Below are positions 1 to 8,858 of a stretch of DNA of 64,000 nucleotides, piece after piece. The position numbers were made by a program, and so were the translations under genes. Below the pieces are notes generated by a model. It searched no databases. It was not told the origin of the DNA and saw only the letters and a list, made by a program, of their open reading frames with translations. Source of the DNA: Neobacillus sp. DY30 (GTDB lineage Bacteria; Bacillota; Bacilli; Bacillales; Cytobacillaceae); the NCBI RefSeq assembly GCF_030123065.1, contig NZ_CP126093.1, positions 2,360,001-2,424,000 of the forward strand. Direction: 5' to 3'. Position 1 is the stretch's first letter. Every line of letters begins with the position of its first letter.

Positions 1-336
1 GAATTCCAAACCAATGTATTAAATACCGTTGATATGGACCTTTCCTTTATTGAACGGGTTCAGAATGGATTTCATCGAGTTATGAACGGAAATCAGGGAA
101 CCGCAACATCTGCCTTCAAAGGTGCCGTCTATGATCCGGCCGGAAAAACGGGTACAGCTCAAGTTTCTGATGGAAATGGAGGCTACAACTATAATTTAAC
201 CTTAGTCGGGTATGCTCCATATGAAAATCCGGAGGTTGCCATTTCAGTGGTCGTTCCTAATGTGGAAAATGATAGTAGTGGTATAAATAAGACAATTGGA
301 AGAAAGATTCTTGATTTTTATTTTCAGAATAAGTAA
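1..336 (+). CDS. Class B penicillin-binding protein, C-terminal fragment (left-truncated by window edge)
   Basis: The frame is open from base 1 to the stop at 334-336, so only the last ~111 residues are visible. They contain KTGTAQ, the third conserved motif (KTG) of serine DD-transpeptidases, followed by the usual closing strands and a short polar tail (FYFQNK). The SxxK and SxN motifs lie upstream of the window. The protein would cross-link peptidoglycan outside the membrane; which PBP it is cannot be decided. The last 57 bases have a near-identical second copy at 14519-14575, which is unusual and marks a rearrangement. Confidence 0.85.
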   Translation, partial: EFQTNVLNTVDMDLSFIERVQNGFHRVMNGNQGTATSAFKGAVYDPAGKTGTAQVSDGNGGYNYNLTLVGYAPYENPEVAISVVVPNVENDSSGINKTIGRKILDFYFQNK

Positions 337-482
337 TAATAGAAAAGCTGCTATCTTTTATTAAAGAAGGACCTCTCTAACTTTAGATATAGATTATTAT
401 GAGTAGAACAAGGTAGGTAGTGATTAGTATACCACTGTTTGGAATATAATTGTTATTTTTTAACAATATTATGTAAATACAC

Positions 483-519
483 AAAAAGTCAACGGATAGT
501 AAAAATCCATTGACTTTTT
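483..519. terminator. Bidirectional terminator between PBP and lacI-type gene
   Basis: AAAAAGTCAACGGAT pairs with ATCCATTGACTTTTT across a 7-nt loop with one mismatch. It has A-runs on one side and T-runs on the other, so it can serve the convergent PBP (+) and regulator (-) transcripts. Confidence 0.7.
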
Positions 520-525
520 ATAATT

Positions 526-1554
526 TTAACTATTATAGGTATATCTTTTGAGAACGGAATCTCGAATAACTTTTTCTGTCTTAATGATCGTATTTACTGC
601 CTCAGGCTTCTTTTTTCTAATGATAGAAAATAGAAGGTTTGCCCCTGTTTCTCCTATCTTTCTAACCGGAATTTCTATACTAGTCAGGGAAGGAGTCAGG
701 AAGGGATTGAAACTTGAATTACTGTAACCGACTACGGATAGATCTTGTGGAATGGAAACGCCAAGTTCTGTTGCGGTTTTATAAATGCTCATGACTTTTA
801 AGTCATCTGTGGCCAACACGGCTGAAGGGCGATTACCTCCCAATATCAGCTTCCTAGCTGCAAGGCTGCCTGCTTCGACATTGTACCCGCCGTCAATCAT
901 CCAATCTTCCCGAACTGGCATTTGATGATCCTCCATACAGGCTTTATAGCCATTTAGACGATCCATAGAAACATGGTATTCAAGTGGAGAGTGTACACAG
1001 GCAATCCGCTTATGGCCTTGTTCTATTAAATATTTTGTTAACTCATAACTATCATGATAGTTATCGGTATCTACTGAAAATATATTCTTATAATTTCCTT
1101 CGACTTTACCAATGACGACAATTGGAATACTAAAAACGTCAAGCTGTTTGAATAATTCTTCATTGGTAGGCGAACTTAACATAATGATTCCTTTGATCAT
1201 TTTTTCTTTAATTTTGGTAATGCACTTCTCGAGTTCATCCCTGCTATTTTTAGCGGTTTGCAGGATGACATCAAAATTTTCTTCCTCCGCCTTTTCTGCT
1301 ACTGTCTGGAGGATTTCTGAGAAAAAAGGATTGTTTGATGTAGTTTTTGCAGACCTGGAGACCACCATGATTGCATCAAAACTGGAGGAAAGAGCTCTGG
1401 CCAATTTACTAGGCTGGTAATTCAATTCTTCAATTGCTTTCATGACACGATTTCTGGCATCTTCAGAAATATTGTTCTGATTATTCAATACGCGAGATAC
1501 GGTCGATTTTGAAACATTTGCAGCCCGCGCAATATCATATATCGTATAGCCCAA
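526..1554 (-). CDS. LacI-family transcriptional regulator of the ycj-type cluster
   Basis: 342 residues. An N-terminal helix-turn-helix (TIYDIARAANVSKSTVSRVL region, residues ~2-25, with hinge after ~45) is followed by a periplasmic-binding-protein-like sensor domain typical of LacI/GalR. I place the start at the TTG at 1554, seven bases after GAGGAGG; an upstream ATG at 1602 would add 16 residues with no ribosome-binding site. It is transcribed away from the sugar cluster. Five LacI-type pseudopalindromes lie between it and ycjM, so it is most likely the local repressor, positionally equivalent to E. coli YcjW. The inducer is unknown. Confidence 0.85.
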   Translation of the reverse strand: MGYTIYDIARAANVSKSTVSRVLNNQNNISEDARNRVMKAIEELNYQPSKLARALSSSFDAIMVVSRSAKTTSNNPFFSEILQTVAEKAEEENFDVILQTAKNSRDELEKCITKIKEKMIKGIIMLSSPTNEELFKQLDVFSIPIVVIGKVEGNYKNIFSVDTDNYHDSYELTKYLIEQGHKRIACVHSPLEYHVSMDRLNGYKACMEDHQMPVREDWMIDGGYNVEAGSLAARKLILGGNRPSAVLATDDLKVMSIYKTATELGVSIPQDLSVVGYSNSSFNPFLTPSLTSIEIPVRKIGETGANLLFSIIRKKKPEAVNTIIKTEKVIRDSVLKRYTYNS

Positions 1555-1722
1555 TGAAACTCCTCCTCTAAAAAAAAGATATATAAGATTCAAACGAATC
1601 ACATTGAAATTTTATTAGTAAATTAATATACAGATTATATGGTTGAAATTCAAATCAATCAACAACAAGTTATTAGTATTTTACTATTAAATTTCTTAAA
1701 AGTAAATTCTGCACAAAATTGG

Positions 1723-1751
1723 TTGACATGAAAGGTGTTCTGTAATATATT
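1723..1751 (+). promoter_or_regulatory. Sigma-A promoter of the ycj-type operon
   Basis: TTGACA (1723-1728), 17-bp spacer, TATATT (1746-1751). The first LacI operator (1759-1773) falls on the expected start point, as expected for repression. The leader to ycjM would be ~300 nt and carries four more operators. Confidence 0.7.
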
Positions 1752-1758
1752 TAGCACG

Positions 1759-2052
1759 TGGGAGCGGTACCAATGATTTAAATCTATTTTTTTAGTGGAT
1801 TTGGGAGCGGTACCAAATAAGCCTATTTCTATTTTTTCTAAATTGGGAGCGGTACCACCTTAAGTGAATTTACTTTTCTAGTATAATTTACACAATGGTA
1901 TCAATGAGCTCTTTATATTTTTTTATGTTTCTGGGAGCGGTACCAATCTTGACTACACAAGTTTTTTTAAAGGGAAAATCAATTTATGAAACTATCTTTC
2001 TATGATTTATTAACTAGGTACTTTTTTTTATCTTTAATGGGAGCGGTACCAA
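1759..2052 (+). promoter_or_regulatory. Five direct copies of a LacI-type operator
   Basis: TGGGAGCGGTACCAA occurs at 1759-1773, 1802-1816, 1844-1857 (last base changed), 1932-1946 and 2038-2052. Each fits the pseudopalindrome TGGNANCGNTNCCA centred on CG, the general form of LacI-family sites. Successive spacings are 43, 42, 88 and 106 bp, near whole multiples of a helical turn for three of four. The last copy abuts the AAGGAGG ribosome-binding site of ycjM. The AT-rich DNA between copies is not repeated. Confidence 0.9.
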
Positions 2053-2064
2053 CAAGGAGGAACT

Positions 2065-3750
2065 ATGAAAACGATTAAAGAAAGACTTTCATTTATTTAT
2101 GAGGATCATGATATTGATTCACTTTGGACAAGCATTGAGGAGCGTATGGCGAAAACAAAGGCGCTGCCTCTTAAGGAAAGGAAACAGAACTGGGATCAAC
2201 GAGATGTTTTCCTGATTTCATATGGCGACCAATTTCAGGAAAGCAACCAACCTACTTTAAACACCTTTAAAAAGATGTTTGATAAATACTTAGCAGATAA
2301 GTTTGAAATTGTTCACTTGCTTCCTTTTTATCCATACTCCTCAGATGACGGTTTTTCCGTTATTGATTACAAGAAAGTAAATCCTGACTTGGGCGATTGG
2401 GAGCACATATCTGAGCTTTCAAAGTCTGCTAGGATTATGTTTGATGATGTGTGTAACCATATCTCTGCCAAGAGTGACTGGTTTCAAGAATTTCTAAAAG
2501 GGAATCCGGAATATGAAAATTATTTCATTGATATGGATCCAACGATTGATTTGAGTGCGGTTACAAGACCAAGGGCTCATCCACTGTTAACCAAATTCAT
2601 TTTAGATAATGGAAAAGAGAAGAATATTTGGACAACCTTCAGTGAAGATCAGATTGACTTGAACTTTGCTAATCCTCAAGTGTTACTCGAGATGATTGAC
2701 GTATTGCTCTTTTACATTGAGCAAGGAGCAGAATATATTCGGTTGGATGCAATCGGATTCTTGTGGAAAGAAGCTGGTACAACAAGTATCCATCTCGAAA
2801 AAACACATGAAATCGTGAAGATTTTCCGCTCCATTGCGGATGAAGTTGCGAAGGGGACAGTGCTCATTACGGAAACAAACGTCCCACACATAGATAATGT
2901 TTCTTATTTTGGAAATGGTAATGATGAGGCACATATGGTTTACCAATTCCCACTGCCGCCACTTGTTCTTTATTCTATCCATAATGGTAATGGAACGGCA
3001 CTTTCGAAGTGGGCTAGGGAGCTTCCGCCAACTGGGCTGGATACAACCTTTTTCAATTTCCTCGCATCCCATGACGGGATTGGAGTAAATCCGATTCGCG
3101 GAATTATTCCGGAAGAAGAGATACTGTCTATGATCGATGATTTACAAAAAGAAGGGGCATTGGTCAACTATAAGAAAAATCCAGATGGGACCCAGAGCCC
3201 ATATGAAATTAATGTCACTTATCTTGATGCGTTAAATCTACAATCTGATGATGATGATCTTCGTGTAAAAAGGTTCTTAGCTGCTCATTCGATTCTGTTG
3301 GCACTACCTGGTGTACCTGCTATCTATGTTCAAAGCATATTAGGTTCGCGGAATGACGTTGAAGGCGTATCAAGGACAGGGATGAACCGCTCGATCAATC
3401 GCCAAAAATACAATATGGACGACATTGAAAATGAGCTTAACAATCCGGAAACTTTACGGAATAAAGTCTTCACTGAATTAACCAACATCATCGCAGTAAG
3501 GAAAGAAGAAACTCTATTCCATCCGAATACGAGAATGGAAGTCCTTGATTTCGGAGAGAAGGTGTTTGCTTTTAAACGGGTAAATGATAAGGAAGAAAGC
3601 CTTTTAGCCATCACTAACCTAACCAATGAATGTATTGAATGTGACCTAAAAGGAAGCTTTTTTGATACTATTTCAGGTGAAAATATAAATTGTAATCATT
3701 CCATTTCATTAAAACCATATCAGTTTGTTTGGCTGAAGCCAGCTAATTAG
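2065..3750 (+). CDS. ycjM: Glucosylglycerate phosphorylase-like GH13 (sucrose phosphorylase subfamily)
   Basis: 561 residues, close to E. coli YcjM. A cytoplasmic GH13_18 phosphorylase, predicted to split glucosylglycerate with phosphate into alpha-glucose 1-phosphate and D-glycerate. Visible: (beta/alpha)8 barrel with FYPYSSDDGFSV near residue 88, the nucleophile Asp228 in RLDAIGF, the acid/base Glu270 in ITETNVPH (ETNVPH differs from classical sucrose phosphorylase), and Asp337 in ASHDGIG. Start chosen after AAGGAGG with 5-nt spacing. First gene of the operon; the downstream glycerate kinase supports glycerate as product. Sucrose phosphorylase is the alternative, but the gene order is that of ycjMNOPQRSTU. 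Confidence 0.85.
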   Translation: MKTIKERLSFIYEDHDIDSLWTSIEERMAKTKALPLKERKQNWDQRDVFLISYGDQFQESNQPTLNTFKKMFDKYLADKFEIVHLLPFYPYSSDDGFSVIDYKKVNPDLGDWEHISELSKSARIMFDDVCNHISAKSDWFQEFLKGNPEYENYFIDMDPTIDLSAVTRPRAHPLLTKFILDNGKEKNIWTTFSEDQIDLNFANPQVLLEMIDVLLFYIEQGAEYIRLDAIGFLWKEAGTTSIHLEKTHEIVKIFRSIADEVAKGTVLITETNVPHIDNVSYFGNGNDEAHMVYQFPLPPLVLYSIHNGNGTALSKWARELPPTGLDTTFFNFLASHDGIGVNPIRGIIPEEEILSMIDDLQKEGALVNYKKNPDGTQSPYEINVTYLDALNLQSDDDDLRVKRFLAAHSILLALPGVPAIYVQSILGSRNDVEGVSRTGMNRSINRQKYNMDDIENELNNPETLRNKVFTELTNIIAVRKEETLFHPNTRMEVLDFGEKVFAFKRVNDKEESLLAITNLTNECIECDLKGSFFDTISGENINCNHSISLKPYQFVWLKPAN

Positions 3751-3762
3751 GAGGGAAGAGCA

Positions 3763-5061
3763 ATGATAAAAAGGGGATTGTTGGTATTCATTGGGTTGCT
3801 TGTCGTAGCAGTGTTAACTGCTTGTGGCAACGGAAATGAAAATGATGGAAAGACAACAATCGAATTTATGCATTCATCTGTTGAACAGGAACGGCTGGCT
3901 GTTATTAATAAATTAGTTGCAAAGTTCGAGAAAGAAAATCCAGATATTAAAATCAGGCAAGTTCCAGTCGAAGAAGATTCTTATAATACAAAAGTTGTAA
4001 CGTTGGCAAGTGCAGGGGTGCTTCCTGCAGTCATTGAAGTAGGACAAGATTATGCAAAAGTAATGGATAAGGACGAGCTTATCGACAAAAATGCTGTAAA
4101 AAGTGTTCTCAATCAAGTAGGTCATGATCATTTTTATGAGGGTGCATTGAAATTAGTAAAAACAGAAGATGGCAAAAGTTTCACTGGGTTACCAATCAGT
4201 GGTTGGGTTCAAGGCATTTGGTACAACAAAGAAATGCTTGCTTCTCAAGGATTTGAAGAACCGAAAAGTTGGGATGAAGTTTTAACGATAGCAAAGGAAT
4301 TTACAGACAGCAGCAACAAAAAGTACGGAATTGCCTTACCAACTGTTGAAGGTGGATTTTCTGAGCAATCATTTTCTCAATTTGCCCTTTCAAACAATGC
4401 AAATGTCCTAGATCGGGAAGGCAATCTCAATATGAATTCTTCAGAAATGAAAGAGGCACTGACTTTCTATCAAGAATTAGCAAAGTACACAATGCCTGGC
4501 TCTAACGATGTAACCGAAGTTAAGGACGCCTTCATGAACGGATCAGCACCGATGGCGGTTTATTCAACCTATATCCTTCCAGCTGTATATGAACAAGGTA
4601 ATTCAGCAAATATTGGTTTTGCTATACCAACTGAAGATACAAGAGCTGTTTATGGAACTGTATCTGCACTGACTATTTCCTCTGGTTTGGAGGATGTACA
4701 AAAAACAGCAGCAAAGAAATTCGTTGAATTTATGGCACAACCGGAAAATATGACCAGTTGGGTATTAATGTCACCCGGTGGCGCCCAGCCAGTTAGCGAA
4801 CTCGTTGTCGAGAATGAAGTGTATCTTGCAAACGATGTTGTGAAATCCTTTGGTGAGCTTTCAACTGAAATTGCAGCATCTTTCAATGATATTCAAGTGT
4901 TTGGATTAGTTGAAGGAAAAAACTTCCTAAAAATGGGGGATATTACGAGCTCAGGCGCTATTCCTAAATTAATCAATGCTATAACGGTTGGTGAAAAGAA
5001 CGTTAAGAGTGAACTGAAAAAAGCTGATAAAGCTATTTCGGAAATTTTAGAAGAAATATAA
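3763..5061 (+). CDS. ycjN: ABC transporter sugar-binding lipoprotein
   Basis: 432 residues. The signal peptide ends in a lipobox (LTAC, lipidated Cys21), followed by a Gly/Asn-rich linker and a type I extracellular solute-binding fold (SBP family 1, UgpB/MalE-like). It would capture the glycoside outside the membrane for the YcjO/YcjP permease. It lies 12 bp after ycjM, with AGGAGG before the ATG. The substrate cannot be read from the sequence; context points to a glucoside or guloside of glycerate or a kojibiose-type disaccharide. No ATPase gene is present here, so a shared MsmX-type ATPase is inferred. Confidence 0.85.
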   Translation: MIKRGLLVFIGLLVVAVLTACGNGNENDGKTTIEFMHSSVEQERLAVINKLVAKFEKENPDIKIRQVPVEEDSYNTKVVTLASAGVLPAVIEVGQDYAKVMDKDELIDKNAVKSVLNQVGHDHFYEGALKLVKTEDGKSFTGLPISGWVQGIWYNKEMLASQGFEEPKSWDEVLTIAKEFTDSSNKKYGIALPTVEGGFSEQSFSQFALSNNANVLDREGNLNMNSSEMKEALTFYQELAKYTMPGSNDVTEVKDAFMNGSAPMAVYSTYILPAVYEQGNSANIGFAIPTEDTRAVYGTVSALTISSGLEDVQKTAAKKFVEFMAQPENMTSWVLMSPGGAQPVSELVVENEVYLANDVVKSFGELSTEIAASFNDIQVFGLVEGKNFLKMGDITSSGAIPKLINAITVGEKNVKSELKKADKAISEILEEI

Positions 5062-5070
5062 TGGGAATAT

Positions 5071-5097
5071 AGGGGGTCTCATGCAAAAAGATCCCCT
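5071..5097 (+). other. Intercistronic stem-loop after binding-protein gene
   Basis: AGGGGGTCT (5071-5079) pairs with AGATCCCCT (5089-5097), a 9-bp stem with one G-U pair and a 9-nt loop. There is no T-run, so it is probably an mRNA stabiliser or processing site that lets the binding protein be made in excess over the permeases, a common arrangement in ABC operons. Confidence 0.55.
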
Positions 5098-5163
5098 CCT
5101 ACTAACAATCTTAAAAAAACAATACTTGAAATAAAACATTTCATTATTCCTTAGGGGGGTACC

Positions 5164-6033
5164 ATGAAAACCATTAAAAGGGAGAAATCAGATTTAAAAT
5201 TAGCAATGGTCTTGCTTTTTCCAAGTATCTTCTTGGTGCTGTTGCTTGTTGCGTACCCGATGATCTCCAACATCCAGATTAGCTTCTTTGATCAACCAAT
5301 AAACCAGAGATTAAGTGCAACCTTTGTTGGTATTAAAAATTACATTTCAATTCTGTCAGATGGAGCGTTTTTTCAATCATTAGGCATTACTCTTTTATAT
5401 ATGATTCTCGCCGTGGCAGGTAGTACGGTTCTGGGATTGGGCGTAGCCATGTTCTTTAATCGGCCATTTAAATTCCGGAAACTTTCCAGGTCCTTAATCA
5501 TTTTGTCTTATGTTACACCTTCCATTTCCTTGGTGTTTGCATGGAAATATATGTTCAATAATAGTTATGGTGTGGTGAACTACTTAGTTGTAGACGTTTT
5601 TAACCTGGCTGACAAGGCTCCTCTTTGGTTTGATAATCCGGTCAGCAGCTTTATTCTAGTTGTAATCTTTGCTATTTGGAGATATTTTCCTTATGCGTTT
5701 ATTTCCTTTTTAGCAATTCTTCAAACGATTGATACATCTATCTATGAAGCAGCAGAAATTGACGGGGCATCTGCTTGGGAAAAATTTAAAATTGTTACCC
5801 TGCCGGCCATTATGCCAGTGCTTATCACAGTAATAACATTGCGTTCGATTTGGTTATTCTATATGTTTACTGATGTTTTCCTACTTACAAACAAAGTGGA
5901 CATTCTGGGGATTTACTTGTATAAAACAGCATTTGCCTTCAATGATCTTGGCAAAGCGGCATCCATTTCAGTTATTCTATTTATCATTTTATCCCTTGTA
6001 ATTATGGCAACACGAAAGCGGGTGAAATACTAA
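5164..6033 (+). CDS. ycjO: Sugar ABC transporter permease (MalF type)
   Basis: 289 residues with about six membrane segments. The EAA loop YEAAEIDGASAWEKFKIVTL (residues ~197-216) contacts the ATPase. It forms a heterodimer with YcjP. The stop codon overlaps the next start (TAATG at 6031-6035), implying translational coupling. A GGGGGGT ribosome-binding site precedes the ATG. Length and order match E. coli ycjO. Confidence 0.87.
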   Translation: MKTIKREKSDLKLAMVLLFPSIFLVLLLVAYPMISNIQISFFDQPINQRLSATFVGIKNYISILSDGAFFQSLGITLLYMILAVAGSTVLGLGVAMFFNRPFKFRKLSRSLIILSYVTPSISLVFAWKYMFNNSYGVVNYLVVDVFNLADKAPLWFDNPVSSFILVVIFAIWRYFPYAFISFLAILQTIDTSIYEAAEIDGASAWEKFKIVTLPAIMPVLITVITLRSIWLFYMFTDVFLLTNKVDILGIYLYKTAFAFNDLGKAASISVILFIILSLVIMATRKRVKY

Positions 6034-6887
6034 TGGCAATGGCCAGAAGTAAAAAGAATCAGGCAATCAAGACAGTTGGATTTTACACGGGGCTAATCGG
6101 CCTGTTAACGATTTCCCTTTTTCCATTTTTCATTATGCTGATGACATCCTTTAAGTCTACAGAGGAAGCGGTTTCAACCAGTCCGACGCTTTTTCCAAAA
6201 GAGTGGACGTTCAAGCATTTTATCGATATTTTCAATCCGGATATTTTTCCATTTTTATCGTATTTTAAAAATAGCTTAGTTGTCTCGTTAACGGCATCCG
6301 GACTAGCTGTTCTCATCGCAATCTTTGGTGCTTACGCTCTTTCTAGACTGAAATTTATGGGGAGAACAACGATCAATGCAAGTTTTTATACGGTGTATAT
6401 GTTTTCAGGTATCTTGCTAGTTGTTCCATTGTTCAAAATTATTTCCGGACTTGGTCTGTACAATACGAAAACAGCGTTAATCATTACGATGATCGTTCAG
6501 ACACTGCCAACAGCAATTTTTATGTTAAAGAGCTATTTCGATACGATTCCAGAAGACTTGGAAGAGGCAGCTAGTATTGATGGTTTAAATCGTATTCAAA
6601 TTATTTTCAAAATCATTATCCCATTATCTTTATCTGGGATTATCTCAGTATTTGTTTATTCCTTTATGGTTGCATGGAATGATTACTTGTTTGCCTCGAT
6701 TTTCTTGTCAGACTCGTTGAATTTCACTTTGCCTATCGGATTGAACACATTATTCAGTACACCAGATTATGTTTGGGGTCGGATGATGGCAGCCTCACTA
6801 ATCACCGCACTCCCAGTTGTGATTATGTACTCGATTTCTGATTACTTTATTAAAGGTGGCGCAACTGAGGGCGGAGTAAAAGGATAA
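6033..6887 (+). CDS. ycjP: Sugar ABC transporter permease (MalG type)
   Basis: 284 residues, about six membrane segments, with the EAA loop LEEAASIDGLNRIQIIFKII near residue 176. The C-terminus GGATEGGVKG is typical of MalG-type carbohydrate permeases. The start overlaps the ycjO stop by one base, so the pair is translationally coupled. It partners YcjO in the importer; the ATPase must be supplied from elsewhere. Confidence 0.87.
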   Translation: MAMARSKKNQAIKTVGFYTGLIGLLTISLFPFFIMLMTSFKSTEEAVSTSPTLFPKEWTFKHFIDIFNPDIFPFLSYFKNSLVVSLTASGLAVLIAIFGAYALSRLKFMGRTTINASFYTVYMFSGILLVVPLFKIISGLGLYNTKTALIITMIVQTLPTAIFMLKSYFDTIPEDLEEAASIDGLNRIQIIFKIIIPLSLSGIISVFVYSFMVAWNDYLFASIFLSDSLNFTLPIGLNTLFSTPDYVWGRMMAASLITALPVVIMYSISDYFIKGGATEGGVKG

Positions 6888-6916
6888 TACATTTAATTGA
6901 AAGAGGTTATAAAGAA

Positions 6917-7975
6917 ATGAAAAAACTAATTGCTGCAGCACCAAGAGAGGCTGCATTGGTGGAATATGAAGATCGTCAAATTAAACCGAATGAAGTCAAA
7001 GTTAGTGTTGAATTTGCCTCTCCTAAGCACGGGACGGAAGTAGTAGATTTCCGCGGAATCACTCCGTTTATGGATGAGGATTTCAATGAAGAATGGCGCA
7101 TGTTTATGCCCCGCGCGGAAGGTTCAAAACCAGGGATTGTGTTTGGTGAATTTCAACTTGGAAACATGATCGTTGGTAAAATCGTCGAAGTCGGAAGTGA
7201 AGTAACGGATTATCAGCTAGGAGAAACGGTTTGCACGTACGGTCCCATTATGGAAACTTTGATTGTGAATGCCGTTGATAATCACCGTCTGCGTAAAATG
7301 CCAGAGGGTGGAAAATGGCAAAATGCAGTTTGTTATGATCCTGCACAATATGCAATGGCAGGGGTTCGTGATGCCAATGTTCGTGCTGGAGATTATGTAG
7401 TGGTTGTCGGATTAGGCGCTATTGGTCAAATTGCGGTACAGCTTGCAAAAAGAGCAGGTGCAAGTATTGTTATTGGGGTTGACCCATTGGCAAATCGATG
7501 TGATATTGCTCTACGCAATGGTGCTGACTACTGTCTCGATCCAACTGCTTGTGATGTTGGTTATGAAGTGAAGAAGCTCACCAATAAAATGGGCGCTGAT
7601 TCTATCATTGAAACAAGTGGAGTTGCTGCTGCACTTCAAGCAGCATTAAAGGGAATTGCCTATGGCGGAATTATTTCTTATGTAGCCTTTGGTAAACCAC
7701 TTCCCGCAGGATTGAACTTTGGTCGTGAAGCCCATTTCAACAATGCGAAGATTATCTTCTCTCGAGCGGCAAGTGAGCCTAACCCGGATTATCCACGTTG
7801 GAACAGAAAACGTATTGAAGATACTTGCTGGGAATTGTTAATGAACGGTTATCTAAATTGTGAGGATATTATTGATCCTATTGTTCGCTTTGAAGAAAGT
7901 GCAGAAGCTTATATGGAATTTGTCGACCAACGTCCGGAGTTAAGCATCAAGATGGGAATCGAATATAAAAAGTAA
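6917..7975 (+). CDS. ycjQ: Medium-chain dehydrogenase, 3-keto-guloside reductase-like
   Basis: 352 residues, zinc-type alcohol dehydrogenase superfamily. An N-terminal GroES-like domain precedes a Rossmann domain with GLGAIG at 165-170. In E. coli YcjQ interconverts D-gulosides and 3-keto-gulosides with NAD(H); with YcjR and YcjS it turns D-gulosides into D-glucosides. That role is transferred here from identical gene order and similar length. It sits 29 bp after ycjP. The zinc ligands of classical alcohol dehydrogenases are not obvious, as is usual for this subgroup, so substrate assignment rests mainly on context. Confidence 0.8.
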   Translation: MKKLIAAAPREAALVEYEDRQIKPNEVKVSVEFASPKHGTEVVDFRGITPFMDEDFNEEWRMFMPRAEGSKPGIVFGEFQLGNMIVGKIVEVGSEVTDYQLGETVCTYGPIMETLIVNAVDNHRLRKMPEGGKWQNAVCYDPAQYAMAGVRDANVRAGDYVVVVGLGAIGQIAVQLAKRAGASIVIGVDPLANRCDIALRNGADYCLDPTACDVGYEVKKLTNKMGADSIIETSGVAAALQAALKGIAYGGIISYVAFGKPLPAGLNFGREAHFNNAKIIFSRAASEPNPDYPRWNRKRIEDTCWELLMNGYLNCEDIIDPIVRFEESAEAYMEFVDQRPELSIKMGIEYKK

Positions 7976-7983
7976 TCATGAGT

Positions 7984-8003
7984 GCCGCCTTTAATCAGGC
8001 GGC
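7984..8003 (+). other. Intercistronic stem-loop between ycjQ and ycjR
   Basis: GCCGCCT (7984-7990) pairs perfectly with AGGCGGC (7997-8003) over a 6-nt loop. There is no following T-run, so transcript processing or stability is more likely than termination. Confidence 0.5.
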
Positions 8004-8048
8004 CTATCCATAGTATGAACATCAATCGCTTTCATGGAGGAATAGACG

Positions 8049-8843
8049 ATGAAACTCGGAACGCAAAATCAAGCATTTTTTCCAGAGAATATTAAGGAAA
8101 AGTTCCAATACTTAAAGGAAGTCGGATTCGATGGCTTTGAAATAGATGGAAAATTTTTAGTAGATCATCTTGATGAAATAAAAGAAGCGATTGCGGAAAC
8201 AGGAATACCAGTTTATACCGCATGTGGTGGATATACTGGCTGGATTGGGGACTTTATTGAAGAACGCAGGTTTAATGGTCTGGCTGAAATCAAACAAATT
8301 CTTGAAGCGCTACAAGAAGTAGGTGGAAAAGGAATTGTTGTTCCAGCTGCTTGGGGAATGTTTACCTATCGCCTTCCACCAATGGCTTCACCTAGAAGTC
8401 AGGCAGGAGATCGTAAGGCTGTAACAGAATCTCTTGTTTATCTTGACAAAGTGGCGGAAGAAACAGGGACGACGATTTTCCTTGAGCCATTGAACCGCTA
8501 TCAGGACCATATGATTAATACACTGGCTGATGCCCGCAGTTATATTGAAGAAAATGGATTTAAGAATGTAAAAATCATTGCGGATTTCTATCATATGAAC
8601 ATTGAAGAAGATGATATTTCTGAAGCATTGCACAAAAACCGAGACTTAGTCGGTCATATCCACCTTGCTGATAACCATCGTTTTCAACCAGGCAGCGGTT
8701 CTCTCGACTTCAAGAAACATTTTAACACCTTAAAAGAAGATGGCTATGAAGGTTTTCTAACCATCGAATGCCGTGTCAGAGGAAACGACCTTGAAGCTGA
8801 ATACAGACGGGCAGTCAAACATCTTAGAGAATCCTTACGTTAA
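8049..8843 (+). CDS. ycjR: Xylose isomerase-like TIM barrel, 3-keto-sugar C4 epimerase
   Basis: 264 residues, sugar phosphate isomerase/epimerase superfamily. Candidate metal ligands lie at the ends of barrel strands: Glu in FLEPLNRY, Asp in IADFYH, His in HIHLADNH and Glu in LTIECR. E. coli YcjR epimerises 3-keto-gulose derivatives to 3-keto-glucose derivatives at C4, using a divalent metal. Flanked by the two dehydrogenases that make and consume keto intermediates, which strongly supports the same role. ATGGAGG lies eight bases before the ATG. Confidence 0.82.
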   Translation: MKLGTQNQAFFPENIKEKFQYLKEVGFDGFEIDGKFLVDHLDEIKEAIAETGIPVYTACGGYTGWIGDFIEERRFNGLAEIKQILEALQEVGGKGIVVPAAWGMFTYRLPPMASPRSQAGDRKAVTESLVYLDKVAEETGTTIFLEPLNRYQDHMINTLADARSYIEENGFKNVKIIADFYHMNIEEDDISEALHKNRDLVGHIHLADNHRFQPGSGSLDFKKHFNTLKEDGYEGFLTIECRVRGNDLEAEYRRAVKHLRESLR

Positions 8844-8858
8844 AAGGAGGATACAACA

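Noticed and set aside
5156..5167. GGGGGGTACCAT before ycjO as a sixth LacI operator
   Set aside because: Only the GGTACCA half matches; the left half TGGGAGC is absent, and the G-run serves as ribosome-binding site.
8023..8036. CAATCGCTTTCATG before ycjR as a cre site
   Set aside because: One half fits well but the other does not, and the site overlaps the ribosome-binding region inside an operon.
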